Shown here: positions 13,405 through 25,166 of the stretch, in pieces | Layout: every line of letters begins with the position of its first letter | Numbering within the stretch: position 1 is the first letter of the stretch | Assembly (NCBI RefSeq): GCF_024763615.1 | Contig: NC_077224.1 | Location: 37,334,712 to 37,398,711 of the forward strand | DNA: 64,000 bases | DNA from: Phlebotomus papatasi | Taxonomy: Eukaryota > Arthropoda > Insecta > Diptera > Psychodidae | Direction: 5' to 3' | Program-made: the position numbers and the translations under genes | The notes under the pieces: generated by a model | Database searches by the model: none | Told to the model about the DNA's origin: nothing | The model's input: the letters and a program-made list of their open reading frames with translations, nothing else

Positions 13405-13507
13405 TTTTTTTCTCAATAAAAAAGTACAAAACATAGTGTAGAAAAATAAATTATGTGGCAACCGATCTTGTGTGTTTTCTTTTTTTTTTTCTTCAATATA
13501 CAATTGT

Positions 13508-14081
13508 CTAGTTTGCGACTAAGAGATGCTGATACGGACCTGCATTGGTGTAGAAGGAGTTGAGGCCATCCAGAAGTTTGGCGCTGTCGCTGGTGCCCGG
13601 AGAACTTCCCTCTGCATTCTGGGTGGATCCAGCTGCAGCCCCTGAAGCCGCATTGGTATCCGTGGTGGTAGCTGCGGACGGACTGTTGGCCAATCCACCA
13701 CCAGCCCCTACAACGCCCTGCTGACCAGTTGACAGACCTCCGGCGCTGTAGAAATTGTGTGGCTCCTGGTACGAGTTGAATTTGCCCATAGGCGAGGAGT
13801 ACATGTCCGGCGGATGAGCCCCAAAGTGGCCCGAATCGCCAAAGACGCTACGTGGTCCACCAAATTGTGGATACACGCTCATATTGAGGTTCTGGAAGAA
13901 GTAGGGATCACTGCCGAGTCCGAGAGTGAGCGGATTCGGGGAGATGGAGCGCGATGGGGAAGCTGGTCCAATGGGGCCCAAATGGTTGCCATTGGATCCA
14001 TTATGGTTGTGCGAATGGTGCAGCTGTTGCTGCTGCATTGCGCGCTGCTTGATGTAGTTGGAGAACTCAGTGGGAGACATC
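13508..14081 (-). CDS. Tob: Tob exon 5: residues 227-417, stop codon, start of 3' UTR
   Basis: The acceptor CCCATGCAG|G completes Arg227 (AG + G). The frame then continues MSPTEFSNYIKQRAMQQQQ, His/Asn-rich and Gly/Ser/Ala-rich stretches, and the terminus DGLNSFYTNAGPYQHLLVAN. Vertebrate Tob ends DGLN...QFQPVMAN, so DGLN and the final VAN match. At the second PAM2 site the Phe and Pro of the vertebrate motif are Tyr and His here, so this copy looks weakened. The exon is markedly GC-richer than the AT-rich DNA around it. The acceptor is about 6.7 kb from the preceding donor. Confidence 0.93.
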
Positions 14082-17000
14082 CTGCATGGGAATTGCCTTC
14101 AAAGAAGGAATGATATTCATTAGATCGAGTGAATTGTCCATTTTTATATGTGCAATTGTCATTTGAATACCCTGAGAACTTAGAATATTTTTCAAAAGAA
14201 TTCTAGAGAACTCTTCCTGAAAGTGGAGCCTTCTGACAAAAACATATTCACCTGGCATTTATTAAAATTTTTGTTATTAATTAAATAATCTTGTAAGAGG
14301 CCTGAGTTCAAATTTACGAGCGTAACCAGATAAGTTTTTGACTGGTAAGTGGTTATTATAAAGATAATTTTATCTCACTGACTACTGAGAAGGGAAAGTG
14401 TCTCGGATTAATACAAAATGGAGTATTGTACGAGATAATTGGTTTTGGCCATAGCTAAATTTTCGATTAACCACGCAATCGATAAACGAATTAGACAGTA
14501 ACCAGTATAATCAGTTTTGACTGATTACTCTCGAGGACTTGACCTCTGGTTTTGTTCTTAAGACGCAAAGCTCTTTAGATACCGCCCACAATTAGATTCT
14601 TCAAAACAATATGATCATAATATTTCACAGAATTTCTAGTAAACAATTTTACTTTTAGTCAAAATTCTTGCAAAGGTATGACCTCAAACACCTCAAATTA
14701 TTTTCAAGTGGAGCCTAGTCTAATAATACCATTCTGAAAACTCTGAAAACAAAATGTTTCGTCAAATTAACAAGAAAAGTTTGTCAAAAGGATGTTCTTC
14801 CAAATAAAATTTAAGAAAAAGTTTTGTCAAATTCGTAAACAACATCTTATGACAAAATTTTAGCAAAATATGTATTCGATTAACAGAACCTTTTTTCAGA
14901 ATATTGTTTTTCGCAGTGTATGGGATTTGTAATGAAATATGATATTTCGATAGGCCCAAAATAACAAACTTGTTACCAATAATAATAATAATAATAGTAA
15001 TTTATCCAAACTCTACATCTATTGCTTTTGCTAAGTGTCTGACGCCGTCTTAGCGTATATAAAAAGCCTCCAATAGATACGAATAATTGCGATATATCCC
15101 TCAATTCTGAGATAAATCTAACATTAAATCTTTAAACCAGCCTTATTAAAGATCATTAATATTAAAGTATCAAAAATATCTTTAATCCTTTAATCAAAAA
15201 GGGTGGCAAAGAACATGAGACTTTGTGAAGTGCTCAAATTCGTGACTTGTAGATGCTATACATTAAAAATACTTTTGCATGATTTACCATTTACCGGTTC
15301 TGAACCGATTTTAACCCATTTTTAAATCACTCATGAGATTACCCAAAATAGTTTTTAAGAGATTACATGGGTCTCTCAGGTCAAAAAAATCATTTTTTTT
15401 TGTTTTTTATATTATAGTATAACTTTTGAAAAATATTGAAAATTTCAAGTCAATCGGAGTAAAAGTCTCGGAGATAAAACAGTTTTAGTTATGCATTCCG
15501 CCCGCGCGCGCATTATTGTTGTAAAACCTTAAACGCGTTTTTCTCGAAACACCGTTTTACAATGCGGTAGTCAAGATTACGCAATCTACTGAATCGATTT
15601 TTCTAAAATTTTGTATACTTATTTTGAGAAGTATTATCTAGTGTTTGAACAAAGGATTTGCACTTCCTTTAAGCAGTACCATTTTTACAATACAAAATGT
15701 GTTGAAAAATAGGGTAAAATTGATACTTTTTTACAAAAACTTTTGCCAAAAATCCAAATTTTGTTTTTTTTTTTTCAAAAATCCTTCGTTCATGCAGGGG
15801 TCCAACTAATCCTCTAATAGAGTATATTTAGTTTTTTGATTTCAGATGAACCTATTGGGAGAAATCCTGCCTACCGCAATGTCTGTTTTTTGAGGAATGG
15901 TTCCGAAAATCAGCTACTAACGGTCGAATTTTCAAAATTTTTCAAAATTTTTTTTTTCTAAATTTTGTTCTAAAGTAACTGTTTCATATCCCAAAAGTTG
16001 GAATTTCTAAAACATTTTCGACACAATAAATTATTATCAGAAAAAAGGCCTATTTTTTGACCTGAAAGACCCATGTAACCCCTTAACTGTTTTTTTTTGA
16101 AAAACAGTTATTAGGAATGATTCAATGATATTTTTGTACCTGGATGAATATCCGCCTGGTTAATCTCTAAAATATATCCAAAAATGAAAAAAAAATCGAT
16201 CGACGCGTTTTCAAGAAATCCCAAATTACATGGTTTTGGAGGGGAAGAGGAGGCGTGTGGGAATATGAGGGGCATGTTAATGATCCTTGGGTCAATTTAT
16301 GGGGAGATCTCCTGAAGGTCTCAAGACTCTATCTATAACCGTTTGGGCTCTAGCTAGGCGTGGTAACGGCTGAACACACAGACACAGCTAATAAACAGCG
16401 TAACGTCAAAAAATTCGAAACTTCAGATTTCCAAAATTCTACTAAAATTACGACCCCTTGGGACCCCCTCGCCACTTTGGTTTAATCATCACTCTGGTTC
16501 ATCAAAAGAATATGTAAAAAAATATGAAGCGCTCGAAGCCAGAGTATGTGCGAAACCTGATAGCGTTCCCCTATTGTATATATTAAGAAAAAATATATCT
16601 GTCTATATTTGGAGTTGAGAAATGTTCTGAGTTGAGCCGAATTCTGTGTCACACTAACTTTCTCTAAAGTCCGATATTAAACTGTCTCAAACAATCCTAA
16701 AGCAATAAATTATATTTGAAAAAAAAACTATAATTTCCGAAATAGCAAATTAACTACTTTTTTGGTTTCGCTGTAAAGTTATCGATTTACTTTTAGAAAT
16801 TAATTGCCTATTAAAAAAATTCAATAAAAAATTAAAATTACCAAAAAATTTGATTAATAAAGTTGTCTTATTTTTTACAAACGGTATTTTTTTTTATTTT
16901 AAAGCTCATTATAAATTTGAAGATTAATTTTAATTTTTCATACCACAATTCCTAATAAAGTTTGCATTGGAATCACTTTAAAAATTCAATATATCAAATA

Positions 17001-20000
17001 ATATCAACCCATCTCAAGAATCCCCATCCTCTCTTTGTTCTAGTTTAGAAAATTCTGTCAATATCTTGAAATTTTCATTGAAGTGCTGCAAAAGCTCTTT
17101 AAACCCATATCAAAATTGAATGACCTTTTAAGCAATATGACCTTTTTATCCCATCTTGATCTTGAAAGTTACTTAACGAAGTTGATAATTCAATTACCGA
17201 AAGGTTAAGTCCGACTTTGGTAGACAAAAAATCAATTTGTGAGTATTTAAGACAAATCCATTATTCCACGATATATTTGAGATAGATCTGAGGATTTACC
17301 AGGTACTTTATTAATATCCCTGGAGCTAAGAATTTAAAAATAAACTCTCCATCAATTGGTGTATTAATAGAAGTGTATTCTTCTTCCAAAAATAATGGGG
17401 TGAAAGCGCCAAAAACAGAATTAGAATATTCAAATGCTTAGTGAAAACTTGGTCGGTGTAAGGAATATAAATAACATAAAATAAAAGTTAGGGGATAAAT
17501 ATTTAAAGGACATTTTTATAACCTTTTAAATATTTAAAAAAGAAAGCATCTAATTTTGCGACAATCGATTTTCTTCTTGTTTCTATTCTGAGAATTTTCT
17601 ATTATTTTATTATTCGGGGTGTAGACCAATTTATGTAATTGAATAATCTCTCTAATCCCCCAACTGTTTTTCGTGATAGAGGAAAATGGCAAATGATACA
17701 GTCAATTAATATCATTTCATTCACTTGATAGATATTCAATTACTAGCGTCTATTTTTATCGTCTGTTCCCACAATTTTATGAAGAAAATTGCCCACAGAA
17801 CTAATCTCACTTGAATCCTCTATCACTATTTCCCTCAATTCACATTTTTTTTCCTGGAAGAGCGAAATGTCTTGGGAAAGGTAGCAAACATCCTGAAGTG
17901 AACTAATCAAATACCTGTTTCGGTTGTGGGCGGATATTGTATTATGTGTGATTCTTTTATCTCACGTATTTTAATCGCCATGAGAAACTAGTATAATTGA
18001 CAAGACCTTGGACTTGGGAAGTACATGAATTAGCAAATTGACAACTACTAAAAAGTAACAAAATGTTGGTTGTCATTCTTTTTGACAAAATTTAACGATG
18101 TCGCTGATATTCCAAACAAACTGATAGGGTCAAAGGAACATCTATTGGCACTTTAAGAATTCGTATCAGGAACTATTGACACCCTACTCTGTACCATTTG
18201 AGATACGAAATTTGAACACTTATCCTTATCGAAAAACTTAGAATAATAAAAAAAACGCCATATTACTTACATTTTATTAGAAACATTAAATAAATTTCAA
18301 CATTTTGACAAAAGTGTCAATAGGGGTTCCTTGTCGAAAAGGTGTTCATTTGACCCTATTTCAACAGTGGAAATGACGAATTTCTTAAAATATGACGGAA
18401 GTTAAAGATCTTGCAAAACTCTTTACTTTTTAGAATATTTCCAGCTTATAAAATATGCTTCCAGGGGCGGAGATGTGTTATATATAACCTTTTTCCTGTT
18501 CCAATCTTCATTTTTATATTTGGCATAAGTTTGATAAGCCCTTGCAATTGGAAATCACGACCTTCAAAGGATTTGGTCCTTCTAGAGGGAGTTGGGCGAG
18601 GGACCAACAACCCCTCTTCGTAAAACAAGATTGTTTTGAAATTCTCAAGAAGCCTTGGATATGACAGACTTTACGATATTGGTTCAAGCTATAAGTACAA
18701 AAGGCCTACAATTTGCTTCATGGAATATTTGCAAGCTATTAAGCTTTAAGCTTGAAGGGACGAGGTTTAGAGAGCCAGAGAAAATGGTGAACGGACGTAA
18801 CCATCAGTGTCATTAAACAGCTAGTTGAAAGGGAATACTAAGATGCTGAAGGCGAAAGTTGCCAAAACTGGAGAAGGATTAATGCGAGAAGACCAGCTCC
18901 TTAAAGAAAATTTGTAGCCACTTTAAAGGAAGCTTTAGTTACAAAAAAATGTTCTCTTATCACATAACCTTAATAAATATCTTAACTTCAATTGGATTCA
19001 ATATGTTCAGATTTATTGGATTTAATATCGAAAATTGTTCAGGAGGCTTTTCAATGGAGCAAACTTATTGTTAATTGTATTTAAAAAGAGAATTCTGATC
19101 TTAATTGCAAGCAATTCCCTTTTATCTTTAATTTCGTGGGGCAAACCACGTGTTATCACTGATTCTATATTACAGTAGAGTCTCTCAAATCTGAATCTCT
19201 CAAATTCGAACGCCGATTGGATTCAAAATGCCAATTGTGAGGTTATGTTAGAAAGTTCGTATTCTTGATGAATGAAAATAATATTTATGTGCTTCTCCCT
19301 GAATGTTTACATACATTATGGTCGTGTAAAATGAAAAGGAAGTATATTACCACTAAGATCTGCGAGAAAGTACGGGAATTTGATTCAAAGTACAATTTAA
19401 TCTCACACAAATTTCGTTAGTTTGAAAAAATCGTTCGAATTTGGGAGGTGAGAAATGTAAAAAATACCCCCCGAGCGTTCGAATTTAGGAGACTCTACTG
19501 TACATTTCAATTAAGATTTTTAGAATTAAAATTGAAAATTAGGCAGAAATTTTCTTACAAAGAAAGACATTTTTAAGAACTTAAGCTTTTGAAAATCACA
19601 AAAAATCAGGAAGAATTCAGGAAAAAGTACTTTTGAAAATGTAAGATTAAAATAAGGATCAACTTATAAGCAATAAAAGTGGCTCCCGGTTCTCAGTTCC
19701 CTGATCAGAGGTGAGCAAGAACCGTTTGAAACCAAATAAACGTGAAATGAAAGTTGGACGTCAATGGTCAAAACGCTACCTGAAAAAACGTTTTTTGACG
19801 TTTATTCGGTTTCAAACGATTCTTGCTCACCCTTGTCCCGGATAAAATTAAAGGGCTCCCGGGGGGCCTTGGAAAATATAAGGGTTCCAAGGGTTTCCCG
19901 AGGTTCCCCCGGGTACCTCATGGGTAACCCTGGTCAGAAAAAGCTGAAGCTACTACACTGGCATAAACCAAGTTTTCAGGCATTTATCTTACGGTGCTAT

Positions 20001-21630
20001 CACACTAGGATTTTCACAATTTAATTTTAAATTCAATTGAGCTAATTGGGCATCATAAGATTTCTAGAATTAACTTGAAAATTCTCACAGGCAGGACATA
20101 TTTTGCAAGAAATTTGCTCAATTTTAAATAGTGAGGCGTGATTTTTTATTGTAATTGACTCCGCAAAATGTGTGATAACTTAAAATGTCTTATAAGTCAC
20201 TTATGTGTTATGCAGAAGGATCCCCAAAGCCATAAGAAAGGATTGTAGGCAAGAGGGCTCATGAAGAGACCCTTACACAGCCTTGTTGAAAATCTGTATG
20301 AAGTCATCCCAACTGCGATTTCTTGATACAACAATTTCCCTCGAATTGCTTTGGAGGAACTCAGAAAATTACTCCCGTTTACCACTAATCACTGTACTTA
20401 TTTTTTTTTTGGCCACAAATAATAATTATTTACGAGTGAATAAATTTAATAAGAACAATTTGGTTCAAAAGGAAACTTGTTTAACTGCAATAAAATAGAA
20501 ATTAATGAGCAAATTTTAACATTTTAATTTGCTGAATTCAAATTTAATTGAGCAACCATATTTATGCGATTTTAGCATGTTTAAACATGTTTTGGTGGGC
20601 CAAGTATTAATTTATATCAATAAATAAACGAAAATCTATCAATTCAAATGATTTTTAATGCAAAATAACGCATAGGAACAATTCATTTGAAAATTAAATT
20701 GAATTTACAAATTGAACAAATCTCAGTGTGATAGCACGGTTAGTTCATTTAAAGAATCTCAACTCCTATTAGTTAAAAAGAGTTATTATAGATTTATTAA
20801 AAAAAAAATTTGCTTACCTATTTGCCCTCTTAGAGCTAGTCTTCAATTTGGTGCTGCCGAATTTGGTCTGAGCGAATGTGGCCGTGGTGAAGGTGAGCGG
20901 TGCCTGGGTGCGTGGCAGGAATGAGTGGGCACCGGTGCCGGGTGCTGGACTTGTAGTTAGAGCACCATTCTTGAATGTTGGACTCCCAGTGGATGCCAGT
21001 GGGGATCCATTGGGTGATGTCTTTGGACTTATACTGAGTGTACCGAAGCTCGAGTTGACAGCATCAATTGGCCGGAAGCATTGTGCCTCTGGATTGAATG
21101 TTTTCGTGACCTCACGATCAGCTGAAGAGGAGTCCTCATGGTGTTCATTGGACTCTGAGAAGAGGATCTATAAACAAAAATCACCATTAGAGACATTTAT
21201 TTTGGATTTTCCAAAGAAATCTCTCATACTTTGATGGCTCCCTTTTCGCCAATTCGATAGGACACCTCTCCAGGATCGACCCAAACAGCCAATTCCGATG
21301 GAAGATTCTCGAGAATATCATTGATGGGAACACCACTTTCCCTGGCCGCTCTATCGAGAACAGCATCAGTTGGGTCTCCGGTTTTCAGACAACGAAATGC
21401 AGAGCCCTATTGAGCATAAAATAAACTTAGCCTTCGTATCATTTTAATCTGAATCACCTAGAATTATTTTAAATTACCTTGAAGGGTTTCTCCGGATACC
21501 AGTGACCTTGAAATTTGTCCTTGAGCGCCTTCTCAAGCTCCTCACCGAATAAATTTACACGGCGACGTGGTAATTTGTTGTACAAGTAGGATATGACAAA
21601 ATTGAGTGCAACTTGAATTTCTATATGCAT
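13508..21630 (-). CDS. Tob: Tob, BTG/Tob family anti-proliferative protein (join of four coding segments)
   Basis: The spliced minus-strand reading frame joins 21630-21478, 21406-21230, 21167-20818 and 14081-13508 and gives 417 residues ending at a TAG. Residues 1-110 form a near-complete BTG/Tob domain. It starts MHIEIQVALNF, carries the basic PRRRV stretch (residues 21-25, NLS region in the family), box A (about 39-57, HWYPEKPFKGSAFRC) and box B (about 87-107), with Trp93 in AVWVDP; this tryptophan is needed for CAF1/CNOT7 binding in vertebrate Tob. A PAM2-type poly(A)-binding-protein motif, FNPEAQCFRPI, lies at 134-144. Ser/Thr-Pro sites cluster at about 155-174, followed by the family-typical LTFTTATFAQTKFGSTK. 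The C-terminus is Gln/His/Ser/Gly-rich and ends in LLVAN. Known role: recruits the CCR4-NOT deadenylase to mRNAs and restrains proliferation. It is longer than human TOB1 (345 residues) because of its low-complexity tail. The assignment is firm; exact mRNA ends are inferred. Confidence 0.96.
14082..15196. other. 3' part of Tob intron 4
   Basis: Ends at the exon 5 acceptor. It holds an (AAT)n run at 14978-14997 and no coding frame with family similarity. Confidence 0.6.
15197..16480 (+). mobile_element. Diverged copy of the GGGTGGCAAAG element
   Basis: It starts AGGGTGGCAAAGAACATGAG, followed by TTTGTGAAGTGCTCAAATTC, as in the copies at 41000 and 53872. It shares ACCGGTTCTGAACCGATTTT, the CCGCCTGGTTAATCTCTAAA segment (about 16150) and AAACAGCGTAACG (about 16393) with the 41-kb copy. 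An alternating CG run, CCCGCGCGCGC, sits near 15501. Confidence 0.6.
16507..16558 (-). mobile_element. Terminal fragment of the AGGCTTCGCACA MITE
   Basis: AGAATATG...AAATATGAAG and CGAAGCCAGAGTATGTGCGA match the right end of the intact copy at 37502-37690. Confidence 0.6.
16559..18124. other. Tob intron 4 interior, no feature seen
   Basis: AT-rich sequence without recognisable coding or repeat structure. Confidence 0.4.
18125..18358. mobile_element. 234-bp MITE, TAGGGTCAAA ends
   Basis: TAGGGTCAAAGGAACA at the left matches the inverted right end TAGGGTCAAATGAACA with one mismatch. Both ends include TA, fitting a mariner-type target. Confidence 0.65.
18359..19170. other. Tob intron 4 interior, no gene seen
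   Basis: A 70-residue + strand frame (18411-18623) and its minus shadow lack family motifs. A hAT-like CAGGGGCGGA at 18463 has no partner end. Confidence 0.35.
19171..19502. mobile_element. Pogo-like MITE, 332 bp
   Basis: TACAGTAGAGTCTC at the left and GAGACTCTACTGTA at the right are perfectly inverted, followed by related TCGAACGC / GCGTTCGAA. The CAGTAGA-type end with a TA target is the pogo pattern. No transposase frame. Confidence 0.75.
19706..19835. mobile_element. 130-bp hairpin MITE (CAGAGGTG family, copy 1)
   Basis: CAGAGGTGAGCAAGAACCGT is inverted at the right end (GCTCACCCTTG). It shares GTTTGAAACC and GACGTCAATGGTCA with the better preserved copy at 38733-38867. Confidence 0.75.
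19994..20737. mobile_element. 744-bp inverted-repeat element (GTGCTATCACACT ends)
   Basis: A perfect 13-bp terminal inverted repeat (GTGCTATCACACT / AGTGTGATAGCAC), with looser inverted similarity inward (TTTAATTTTAAATTCAATTG). Short frames only. It lies about 80 bp from the Tob exon 4 donor. Confidence 0.7.
20818..21167 (-). CDS. Tob: Tob exon 4: residues 111-227 (PAM2 motif, Ser/Pro-rich linker)
   Basis: The exon opens ILFSESNEHHEDSSS and carries the PAM2-like TFNPEAQCFRPID. It continues with repeated Ser-Pro/Thr-Pro sites (SISPKTSPNGSP, TGSPTF), the kind of sites that ERK kinases phosphorylate in vertebrate Tob. It then encodes the conserved FTTATFAQTKFGSTK and a basic SSKRANR. The acceptor is TTTATAG|ATC and the donor is AATAG|GTAAGC, so the exon ends two bases into the Arg227 codon. 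Confidence 0.95.
21230..21406 (-). CDS. Tob: Tob exon 3: residues 52-110 (boxes A end to B)
   Basis: This 177-nt exon (59 codons, phase 0 on both sides) sits between a 71-nt and a 62-nt intron. It encodes GSAFRCLKTGDPTD through GEVSYRIGEKGAIK and includes Trp93 and the rest of the BTG domain. The acceptor is CAATAG|GGC and the donor is AAA|GTATGAG. The short introns are typical of insect genes and contrast with the two giant introns either side of this cluster. Confidence 0.96.
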
Positions 21631-21759
21631 TTTTTGGTTTTTGTCAGCAACTTGCAAAACACGGGTGGGTGGGTAATACAATCACAAGCAGATGTTCTGC
21701 CAATTTCACAATTAATTCCGCCACAGCAATCGTATACGATCACTTTGTCTGGATTTGGT
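21478..21759 (-). CDS. Tob: Tob exon 2: end of 5' UTR plus residues 1-51
   Basis: A pyrimidine-rich acceptor ending TTGTTTCAG precedes position 21759. The first 129 nt are untranslated and the coding part is 21630-21478. The ATG at 21630 is chosen because the protein then starts exactly where Tob proteins start (MHIEIQVALNF). It is also the first ATG of the exon in this frame and has A at -3 (CAAAAAATG). The open frame extends 17 codons upstream only through a TTG and shows no family similarity there. The donor is AAG|GTAATT after Lys51, phase 0. Confidence 0.95.
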
Positions 21760-22693
21760 CTGAAACAATAATAGAAAAAAAAAGAATCCTCATAAATAAA
21801 TAGTGCTACTGAAATTTGATTAAATTAATTTGATTTGATTAATTTTATTTGATCATTTCAGATAAATGAACCATGCCCTGATACAAAAATTAAGAAAAAA
21901 ATAAAAAAAAAATCTAATGTCCAACGCACAATAACTTTTGTTTGTAAACATGTTTTTGGAGCTTTCTGTGAGAGAGAGAGTGAGATCTAGATCTAGTCAT
22001 CTCGCTCACTCTCATAGGAAGTTTCGAAAACATGTTTACAAAACAAAAGTTATTGTGTGTTGGGCATAATATAAATTCGTATTTTTAACAAATTCTTAAT
22101 TTGTTTTTTTTTTACTTTACGCTTATCATATTGTTTTAAACAATTTTTTGGACAATTTAAAGCATTATTTCATTGAAAAGAATATTTAATTTTCCGTTTT
22201 TGGCAAAATTTCAAATATTATCAGTATTATCATGCGATTTTTTCAATGCTTTCCGAAATACAGCATAACTTTAAGAGTAAAACTTTTTGTACCCTTCTTA
22301 TTCCTTTGAACATAACGCCAAACTCAATTTTATTTCAATCTTATCTTGAGTGGGAAACAGTGAGATAGAGTTATGCAAGACGTTTGAGAGAGAAAAGGAT
22401 GTGAATTTTAATTTCACGAAATTTTCCTGATCTATAAAGGTGTACCGGAGACATAAAATCATAAATTTTAAATTCATGAAAATAGTGAAATATACTTAAA
22501 ACGAATGAAAATTAAAGAGTTATTTTATTTACATTTTACTGATCGAAATAAAATATTTTACCAACCATAATGGAATATTTTACTGACAAAAAAGATTGAT
22601 TCAGATAAAATTCTGATTTTTGTTTAGAAATTTCAAATCTTTAGGCAGCTTATAAGCTGAAAACCGCTTTACTCTTCTGAACTTGAACTCAAG
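21760..22693 (-). other. 3' end of Tob intron 1
   Basis: Carries the exon 2 acceptor and the hairpin at 21917-22067. Otherwise AT-rich with no further feature seen. Confidence 0.5.
21917..22067. mobile_element. 151-bp hairpin MITE beside Tob exon 2
   Basis: ATGTCCAACGCACAATAACT is inverted at the right end (ATGCCCAACACACAATAACT). The arms run almost to the centre, through TTTGT.TGTAAACATGTTTT and GTGAG..AGTGAG, to a central AGATCTAGATCT. Confidence 0.8.
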
Positions 22694-22901
22694 TAGGGGA
22701 AAGTGCCCATGCTTTGTACGGTCCCAAGCTTTATAATGATTAAATTTTTCCTATGTTTATCAATAAATATGATTTATCGAACCCATATTTTAAGTGGCCC
22801 GTTTTTAAAATATATTGTAGAACCACATTTATTCAGAAACATAGGAAAAATTTAGTCATTATAAAGCTTGGGACCATGCAAAGCATGGACACTTTCCCCT
22901 A
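22694..22901. mobile_element. 208-bp hairpin MITE, TAGGGGAAAGTG ends
   Basis: TAGGGGAAAGTGCCCATGCT and its inverted partner TAGGGGAAAGTGTCCATGCT differ at one position, then share CCCAAGCTTTATAATGA. TA at both edges suggests a mariner-type origin. Confidence 0.8.
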
Positions 22902-25166
22902 ATATTATATTTATAATTTTTCTTGAAATATCAATGTCATTATTGGAAAAAAAATCGTGTGTATAAAAACGCCTCCTAATAAAATTCGCTCATTAGTCAA
23001 TTAACTGATGATCTGAAACGGTTTTTAGTGCCATATGGTTATATATTTTAAAATAATAGTGCCCTCAGAGAGACTCACTATCATCAAAATTTGCACTTTG
23101 CTATTGCGAAAACAAACTATAAAAGTGCTTGAATACTTGAACATAAAAATAGCCAGCAGAGAACTCAAAAATCTCACCACTAAAATTGCAAATTATTCTA
23201 TTCCTCCTACTTTAAATACTCATTTTATGGCTCAATTATAAGCACCATGTGATTTGGATGAATTTTAAAATTGCGCGATAAAATTCAAAGTGAAATCTTA
23301 TCGATTTCCGAGATGAAGTTAATTAGAGAAGTTCAAGTGAGATTTTGTTTTTAGCCAGACTTCCTGCGTAACAATTTATTAGGCATATATGCAATTACTG
23401 AAATGATGTGACGATGTTGAAAAAACAAATATAAATAAAATATAATATAAATGATTGGGAAAGCACTGTCGAATGCATCTTTTTTTTGCGGGGTGGGATG
23501 TTAGAATTTAGTATAAGATAAATCAATGAAACAAACAAATATTCATCCTGCATTACTTGGACACTATTCAAAAAGCCATCTCATGCTATTTATCTATCTA
23601 TGTTTCGCGAACTAGGTCACGTATGCTGTACAGAGAATATTCTCAGACACAACTAACTTAGCACAGATTTGTCATTTCCACCATATGAATTTGCTCATAA
23701 GAAAAGCCGCCCAACATAAATTCAATTTGGAACAGAGTTTTCGAACCGAAAACTCCATTTATTTGCATTTTCATGCTGTTTCATAAAACATTTTGGCACA
23801 CAAACATTGCAAATTCTATTGATTTTCCTGCCATTGGTACTTTTATACCAGAATGATGACACGTGATTAAAGGAAAATCCTTCTGGAGGGTCATGCGACT
23901 ACCATTGTATTATATGTTTATCGGGAGAGTGGAAAAAGGGGCACATTCAGTAATATGAAACGTGACCCAATATTTTGTATCTACACACTCATCCACAAAC
24001 TATTATATTTATAGAATATAGTGAGTGTTCGTAGAAAGATGTATCAAAGGGAATTGAAAATTATTCCCATTCAACTGGAAGCCCGGATAATCCAGCTTTA
24101 ATGAGGAAAATCAATAAAAGACCCAAGTGAAAGTCAGAAGAAAAGCAAATTATGCAAAATAACTTTAGAAAAAGTAATATTAACACTTCTAAAGGATATT
24201 ATTTTTAAATTATTCATACTGACATTTTCAGTGCTCTGAGAAAAAAAACCCTCATTATTTAATCATGGTTTTTGTCCTTTACTTTAGAGCAAGGTGCTTT
24301 CAATTTACTGCACCAGAAGTATCTAAAGCACACAAGATGAATTTGCGGGGAAAATTACTCAATCGTACTTCAAGTCCATATTGATTTTTATAAAATCGAC
24401 GAAAACCGCAATGAAAATTCATCGTATTGGGATTTGGTTAACATTGAATTAATTGCTCTACAGTTCAATTTATGCATAAGAGAGTGTATTCTCATATTTG
24501 CAAAAGTATATTGAAGAAATTAAAGATAGAATAGCACTGAGAGAAATGGAATGGGATATTGAGTAAACGAGAGTTTCTAACAATAACAAAGCTAAATTTA
24601 CAGTCTTACTGCAAGATGAATTGTCTTAAAATGCCACATAAGAATACATTGAAATTTTATTTAAATAACCGAAGAATTATTCACTCAGAGAAGAGTTTAT
24701 TTAATCAGAAAAATAAACATTTGTTCTTCGGTTCAAAGTTCGAAAATATATAAGATGGACAAAAGTCAGAATTACAGTAAAGTTCCTCAAACTTGAACAT
24801 TTTTATCTTTATTATAATTAGAATTATCTTTAGTATAGAATATCTTAATTTTAAAAAATCTTCGATCATCTACCGATCGGAGATATTTATCAACTTCGAT
24901 CATTCATCGTTCATTCGATCATCATCTATATATTAGTGCTCAACCTACTCCTTGGCCAAATAGTGAAAATGGTCCTTCTCAACCTTGGTTGTCTGTTTTA
25001 CATGAAGGTACTTGAAGCCAGCTCATGGATTGAGCTCACATTGATTGCGAGCAAAAAGTATTTCAACAGGAATCTAGCATTTTCTACACAGAGACCACTA
25101 TCTTACAACAAGGGTCCAGTCCTCACTTTTCAGATATTTCGCGTAATAGAAGCTTCAGACCTAAGG
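22902..25166. other. Tob intron 1 interior, no gene seen
   Basis: Only short open frames without motifs. The 23500-24060 part is less simple in sequence than its surroundings and could hold regulatory DNA, but nothing specific is identified. Confidence 0.35.

Larger units (their letters stand above)
5391..13507 (-). other. Strand-skewed tract downstream of Tob; possible very long 3' UTR
   Basis: No coding frame is visible. Blocks 5460-8390, 10500-11540 and 12610-13500 have many T-runs on the + strand (A-rich in the Tob sense direction). The stretches between, about 8390-10490 and 11548-12602, lack this bias and contain inverted repeats, as if inserted later. The skew stops near an AATAAA on the minus strand at 5396-5391. 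I infer a 3' UTR of up to about 8 kb; a simple downstream low-complexity region is the alternative. Confidence 0.3.

Noticed and set aside
13757..14113. 118-residue + strand frame
   Set aside because: Antisense shadow of the GC-richer Tob exon 5.
14978..14997. SINE tail at the (AAT)n run
   Set aside because: No SINE body sequence adjoins it; treated as a plain microsatellite.
18463..18472. hAT terminus CAGGGGCGGA
   Set aside because: No inverted partner or 8-bp duplication found nearby.
20878..21234. 118-residue + strand frame
   Set aside because: Antisense shadow of Tob exon 4 and the adjoining short intron.
21631..21681. N-terminal extension of Tob through the upstream open frame
   Set aside because: It lacks an ATG, opening only at a TTG, and Tob proteins start at the MHIEIQ-type sequence.
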